Shown: in pieces, positions 22,855 to 25,673 of the stretch
Layout of the letters: the number at the start of each line of letters is the position of its first letter
How positions within the stretch are numbered: the stretch's first letter is position 1
NCBI GenBank assembly: GCA_035468285.1
Contig: DATISY010000084.1
Location: forward strand, 1-25,673
Length of the DNA: 25,673 nucleotides
DNA from: PALSA-555 sp035468285
GTDB taxonomy: Bacteria; Actinomycetota; Acidimicrobiia; IMCC26256; PALSA-555
Direction of reading: 5' to 3'
The notes under the pieces: model-generated
Databases searched by the model: none
Told to the model about the DNA's origin: nothing
Seen by the model: only the letters and a program-made list of their open reading frames with translations
Position numbers and translations under genes: made by a program

Positions 22855-24219
22855 TTACGGCGTCGCCGGGTCCGTGGACGGGACCGTGGCGGTCGGGGGC
22901 AGCGTCTGGCCGGGCTTGGCGGGCCGGTAGTAGAGGGTCGAGGAGTCCAGCGTGGCGGGCAGCGGGTTGTTCTGCGAGCACACGAACGGCTGGCCAGGCT
23001 TGCCGAAACGCGGCACGTACTTGCCGTTGACGGCCTCGACGAACGCGGCGCAGGTCTCCTTGCCGAGGTCGGGGACGTCACCCTTGGCCCCGGGAGGGCC
23101 GTGGCCGTCGAAGGACCAGTTGATCGGCGGGCGGATGTCGTCGGCCGTGTAGCCGTTGATGCTGTTGATGGCGTCGATCACCGACTTCTGGGTGAAGTTC
23201 GGTCCCGCCTTCTTGATGCCCTTGTAGAGCAGGTCGGCGTTGATCCAGCCGGACAGGGCCTGCTCGTTGATCTGCTTGCCGGTCTTCTTCATCTGGGTCT
23301 CGAAGTTCTTGAGACCAGGCGACACGTTCGGGGTCTCGAAGGGGACGAAGTCGATCGAGAAGATGATGCCGTTGAGCTCGTTGCCGTACTTGGCGATCGT
23401 GTTCGGGTCATAGCCCTGCGGCGCGTAGAACTTGACGTTGTTCAGCCCGGCTCGTCGGAGGTCGCGGGCGACGTTGACCTCGCCGGCGATGTCCATGCAG
23501 GTCCCGACGAACTGGACGTTCTTGCTGCGCAGCGCGTCGACGTCGGACCCGAGATCCGAGAACCCGAACTGCAGGTTGCTGTCGTTGAGGACGACGTTGA
23601 GGCCGTACTTGCGGAACCCGGCTTCCATCCCCGCAGCGCACTGGACGGACTGCGGGGCGGTGTAGGCGAGGATCGCCACGTTCTTGGCCCCGACCTGCTG
23701 CGCGAGGTAGGCGGGGGCCTCCTGGGCGCAGGTGAAGCAGATGTAGGAGCCCTTCTCCGCGAAGAGGTTCGGGCCCGAGTTCCATTCCGCGTTGATGTTC
23801 CAGCCGAAGGTCGGCACGCCTTTCTGGGCGAGGTAGGGGGCGCCGGAGAAGATCTGGGTCACGACGGGCATGACCGCGAAGACCTTCTTCTCCTCGACGA
23901 GGGACCGGACCTCTTGGACGTTCTGGGAGGCGCGCGACTGGTCGTCGAGCTGGGCGACGAGCTTGAACTTCTTACCGAAGACCCCGCCCTTGGCGTTGAT
24001 GTAGTTGAAGTAGGCCTGCACGCCGTCGAATCCCGAGGCGTACGGCTGGCCGACCGGGTTGGTCTTCCCGGCGACGCCACCCACGGTGATGGTGTTGCCG
24101 GTGACACCGGGGGTGGTCTGCGCCGACGCGGGAACGGCGCCCACGACCCCGACGACCCCCAAGCCGAGCGCAGCCACGACCGAGACGACCGCGGTCCGAG
24201 CGACAGGCTTCCTACGCAT
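22855..24219 (-). CDS. ABC importer substrate-binding protein, LivK-like
   Basis: A 454-residue periplasmic-binding-fold protein (type I, Leu/Ile/Val-binding family). The signal peptide MRRKPVARTAVV has a hydrophobic core to about residue 29 and is cleaved after ASA (33). No lipobox Cys is visible, so the mature protein is probably released or held by the transporter. Typical blocks are ITVGGVAGKTNPVGQPYASG, AYFNYINAKGGVFGKKFKL and VFAVMPVVTQIFSGAPYLAQKGVPTFG. Ligand binding is extracytoplasmic, feeding the fused permease and LivG/LivF encoded downstream. The ATG at 24219 has GGGGGG 7 nt upstream; a longer frame to 24264 crosses the promoter. Expression probably starts at TAGAGT (24259-24254). 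Confidence 0.92.
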   Translation of the reverse strand: MRRKPVARTAVVSVVAALGLGVVGVVGAVPASAQTTPGVTGNTITVGGVAGKTNPVGQPYASGFDGVQAYFNYINAKGGVFGKKFKLVAQLDDQSRASQNVQEVRSLVEEKKVFAVMPVVTQIFSGAPYLAQKGVPTFGWNINAEWNSGPNLFAEKGSYICFTCAQEAPAYLAQQVGAKNVAILAYTAPQSVQCAAGMEAGFRKYGLNVVLNDSNLQFGFSDLGSDVDALRSKNVQFVGTCMDIAGEVNVARDLRRAGLNNVKFYAPQGYDPNTIAKYGNELNGIIFSIDFVPFETPNVSPGLKNFETQMKKTGKQINEQALSGWINADLLYKGIKKAGPNFTQKSVIDAINSINGYTADDIRPPINWSFDGHGPPGAKGDVPDLGKETCAAFVEAVNGKYVPRFGKPGQPFVCSQNNPLPATLDSSTLYYRPAKPGQTLPPTATVPSTDPATP

Positions 24220-24226
24220 CGGTCTT

Positions 24227-24259
24227 CCCCCCAGTTGACTGACTTGGGGCCGCACTCTA
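24227..24259 (-). promoter_or_regulatory. livK-like promoter -10 (TAGAGT) and leader with GGGGGG site
   Basis: TAGAGT at 24259-24254, then a short leader with the near-repeat TCAACTGGGGGGAA that is also found, with one change, before the secreted-protein gene at 17840. The -35 region would fall inside the palindrome at 24274-24287. Confidence 0.5.
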
Positions 24260-24273
24260 GCCACGGATCCGCC

Positions 24274-24287
24274 TGACGCTCATGTCA
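24274..24287. promoter_or_regulatory. Candidate TetR operator C: TGAC-N6-GTCA
   Basis: TGACGCTCATGTCA, extending by one more base pair on each side to 5-bp arms. It lies between the divergent binding-protein and PIG-L genes, over the expected -35 region of the importer operon. Confidence 0.5.
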
Positions 24288-24329
24288 GGTCCCGGCGGGA
24301 CCCGACCGCGGGCGCGCGACGATTCCCGG

Positions 24330-25124
24330 GTGGCCCAAACCCTCGTCGCCTTCCACGCCCATCCCGACGACGAGTCCATCACGACGGGCGGCGTGCTCGC
24401 CCAGGCCGCCGACGCCGGGCACCGGGTGGTCCTGGTGGTGGCGACGCGCGGGGAGCTCGGCACCGCGGGTCCGTCGGTGCTGCCCGCGGGATCCGAGCTG
24501 GGTGCCCAACGCGTCCGCGAGACATACGACGCGGCGCGGATCCTCGGTGTCAGCCGCGTCGAGTTCCTCGGCTATCACGACTCCGGGATGGCCGGGGCAA
24601 CCACGAACGACGCGCCGGGCTCGTTCTGGTCGGCCGACCCCGAGGAGGCGGCCACGCGCCTGGCCGCGATCCTCGAGGACGAGCGCGCCGACGCGCTGTT
24701 GACGTACGACGAGCGGGGCATCTACGACCACCCGGACCACGTCCAGGTCCATCGGGTGGGCCTCCGCGCCGCCGATCTCCACGGGACGCCGTGCGTGTAC
24801 GAGACCACGATCGACGCGTCGTACCTACGGAACCTCATGGACCACGCCACCGAGCTCCTCCCCGACGGGCTGCCCACCGACGGTCCCGACGTGCCGAGCC
24901 TCGACTTGGGGGTCGACCCGACACGGATCACGACCACGATCGACGTCGCCGACGTGGTGGACCGCAAGCGAGCGGCGCTGGCCGCGCATGCCACCCAGGT
25001 CGACGAGACCTCCTTCTTCTTGGCGATGCCTGTCGAGGCGTTCCGGATGGCGTTCCGGTACGAGTGGTTCATGCGTCGGGATGCCCCGCCGGGGACCCGC
25101 GAGACGACCCTGCTCGGTTCATGA
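24330..25124 (+). CDS. PIG-L family deacetylase
   Basis: A 264-residue zinc-dependent N-deacetylase of the LmbE/PIG-L family. The metal motif AHPDDES lies at 10-16 with His11 and Asp14 as ligands, and the second zinc motif is IYDHPDHVQVHR. RGELG and LGVSRVEFLGYHDSG resemble the mycothiol-pathway enzymes MshB and Mca, so a role in thiol or N-acetylglucosamine-conjugate hydrolysis is possible, though unassigned. The GTG at 24330 gives the usual five-to-eight residues before the first strand; an ATG at 24282 lies inside the palindrome and adds an arginine-rich tail. A -10-like GACGAT lies 6 nt before the GTG. Its stop overlaps the ATG of a 7-codon minicistron. Confidence 0.87.
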   Translation: MAQTLVAFHAHPDDESITTGGVLAQAADAGHRVVLVVATRGELGTAGPSVLPAGSELGAQRVRETYDAARILGVSRVEFLGYHDSGMAGATTNDAPGSFWSADPEEAATRLAAILEDERADALLTYDERGIYDHPDHVQVHRVGLRAADLHGTPCVYETTIDASYLRNLMDHATELLPDGLPTDGPDVPSLDLGVDPTRITTTIDVADVVDRKRAALAAHATQVDETSFFLAMPVEAFRMAFRYEWFMRRDAPPGTRETTLLGS

Positions 25125-25144
25125 CCGCGCCCCGGCCCCGATGA
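25121..25144 (+). CDS. 7-aa bridging minicistron (MTAPRPR)
   Basis: The ATG overlaps the PIG-L stop (ATGA), and its TGA overlaps the ATG of the following hydrolase (ATGA). It is probably a reinitiation bridge rather than a functional peptide. It shares the geometry of 13026-13058. Confidence 0.35.
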   Translation: MTAPRPR

Positions 25145-25673
25145 GCTGGGCGCTGCTCGGGTTCGGGTGCGTCGCTGCGGTGCTGACGGTCCCGGCGGCG
25201 CGGCCGGTCCGCATCTGGCTCCTCGTCTTCCCCGCGTTCCTGGTCAGCCTGGTCGTCGCCGAGCTCCCCGGCTGGGGCCTCGCCGTCACGGCCGGTGGCG
25301 TGGTGGCGCTCGTCACGCTCGGCGGGGCCCACGGCTGGGTTGGTGGCCTCGGACTCGGCGCGGCGGGTGCCGCGGTCGTGATCCTCAGCCGCCAGGTCGT
25401 CTGGGCTCACCGGTGCACGGCGGTCGTGGACGAGAACCTCCATGCGCTCGACGGTGGGCACCAGCCGCCGCCGCGCCGATCCGTCGCCGACCGGCTGAGC
25501 CCCTTCCGGCTCGGTGACCGGCGCGTCGTGCGGGTCGATGAGGTGCGGTACGCGCCCGGCGCGGGCCGCCGCCACCTCCTCGACGTGTACCGGGGCCGAG
25601 ACGCGCCGGCTGACGCGCCGGTGCTGCTCCAGATCCACGGCGGCGCGTGGGTCGGCGGGGGGAAGCGCACCCA
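25141..25673 (+). CDS. Membrane-anchored alpha/beta hydrolase, 3'-truncated by window end
   Basis: An open frame of 177 codons continues past the window. The N-terminal about 90 residues are hydrophobic, with roughly three predicted membrane segments (LLVFPAFLVSLVVAELPGWG; GLAVTAGGVVALVTLGG; GLGAAGAAVVILS). A cytoplasmic or external stretch, VDEVRYAPGAGRRHLLDVYRG, then leads into the alpha/beta-hydrolase core with the oxyanion-hole motif IHGGAWVGGGKR, as in hormone-sensitive-lipase/carboxylesterase-type enzymes. The catalytic Ser, Asp and His would lie beyond the window. The layout recalls membrane-bound mycobacterial Lip esterases. It is linked to the PIG-L gene through the 7-codon bridge. 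Confidence 0.82.
   Translation, partial: MSWALLGFGCVAAVLTVPAARPVRIWLLVFPAFLVSLVVAELPGWGLAVTAGGVVALVTLGGAHGWVGGLGLGAAGAAVVILSRQVVWAHRCTAVVDENLHALDGGHQPPPRRSVADRLSPFRLGDRRVVRVDEVRYAPGAGRRHLLDVYRGRDAPADAPVLLQIHGGAWVGGGKRT

Noticed and set aside
22831..24276. Plus-strand 481-codon frame antisense to the ABC binding protein
   Set aside because: The opposite strand has a signal peptide and full LivK-type blocks; the antisense frame has Val/Asp/Glu-rich shadow composition.
24282..24329. ATG at 24282 as PIG-L start
   Set aside because: It falls inside the TGAC-N6-GTCA palindrome and adds 16 arginine-rich residues before the conserved first strand; GTG 24330 fits the family better.

Overview
The window is GC-rich, gene-dense chromosomal DNA of an actinobacterium. 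GTG starts are frequent, 4-bp ATGA/GTGA gene overlaps are common, and many genes serve CoA-thioester metabolism (acyl-CoA synthetase, acyl-CoA dehydrogenase, MaoC hydratase, SDR) beside a branched-chain-amino-acid-type ABC importer. The mix, including a selenoprotein and an alpha/beta-hydrolase–adenylate-cyclase fusion, would fit an Acidimicrobiia-like or mycobacteria-related lineage; that placement is inference. I saw no tRNA, rRNA, CRISPR array, insertion sequence or phage gene. No gene-free stretch exceeds 300 bases.

Layout. 2-1351 (+): hydrolase–cyclase fusion. 1462-2169 (+): HAD hydrolase. 5659-2336 (-): operon of acyl-CoA synthetase, acyl-CoA dehydrogenase and a VOC protein. 5839-7073 (+): unknown protein and nitroreductase. 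9863-7098 (-): secreted GH78 alpha-L-rhamnosidase. 13591-9946 (-): four-gene operon headed by a selenoprotein. 13818-14885 (+): phosphotransferase. 16844-14875 (-): MaoC hydratase, SDR and a sugar-isomerase-like protein, divergent from a TetR regulator at 16914-17606 (+). 17840-18355 (+): small secreted protein. 24219-18428 (-): ABC importer (binding protein, fused permease, two ATPases). 24330-25124 (+): PIG-L deacetylase, followed by a membrane-anchored alpha/beta hydrolase that runs off the end.

The main discovery is a UGSC-family selenoprotein hidden by an in-frame UGA at 13300-13298 (-). Ignoring the UGA leaves a 97-codon stub; reading it as selenocysteine gives a 178-residue protein with the motif U-G-S-C. 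A hairpin suited to a bacterial SECIS lies just downstream. The gene heads a tightly packed operon with a conserved partner of unknown function, a D-2-hydroxyacid dehydrogenase and a Gfo/Idh/MocA oxidoreductase. The last gene very probably starts at a CTG preceded by a full AGGAGG.

Two regulatory patterns also stand out. Three intergenic palindromes of form TGAC-N6-GTCA lie at the maoC/tetR divergent promoter, before the secreted-protein gene, and before the ABC binding-protein gene; together they look like the local regulon of the TetR protein, linking import to acyl-CoA processing. Six operon-leading genes carry a TAnnnT hexamer 6-9 nt before the start codon and no Shine-Dalgarno, the signature of leaderless mRNAs.
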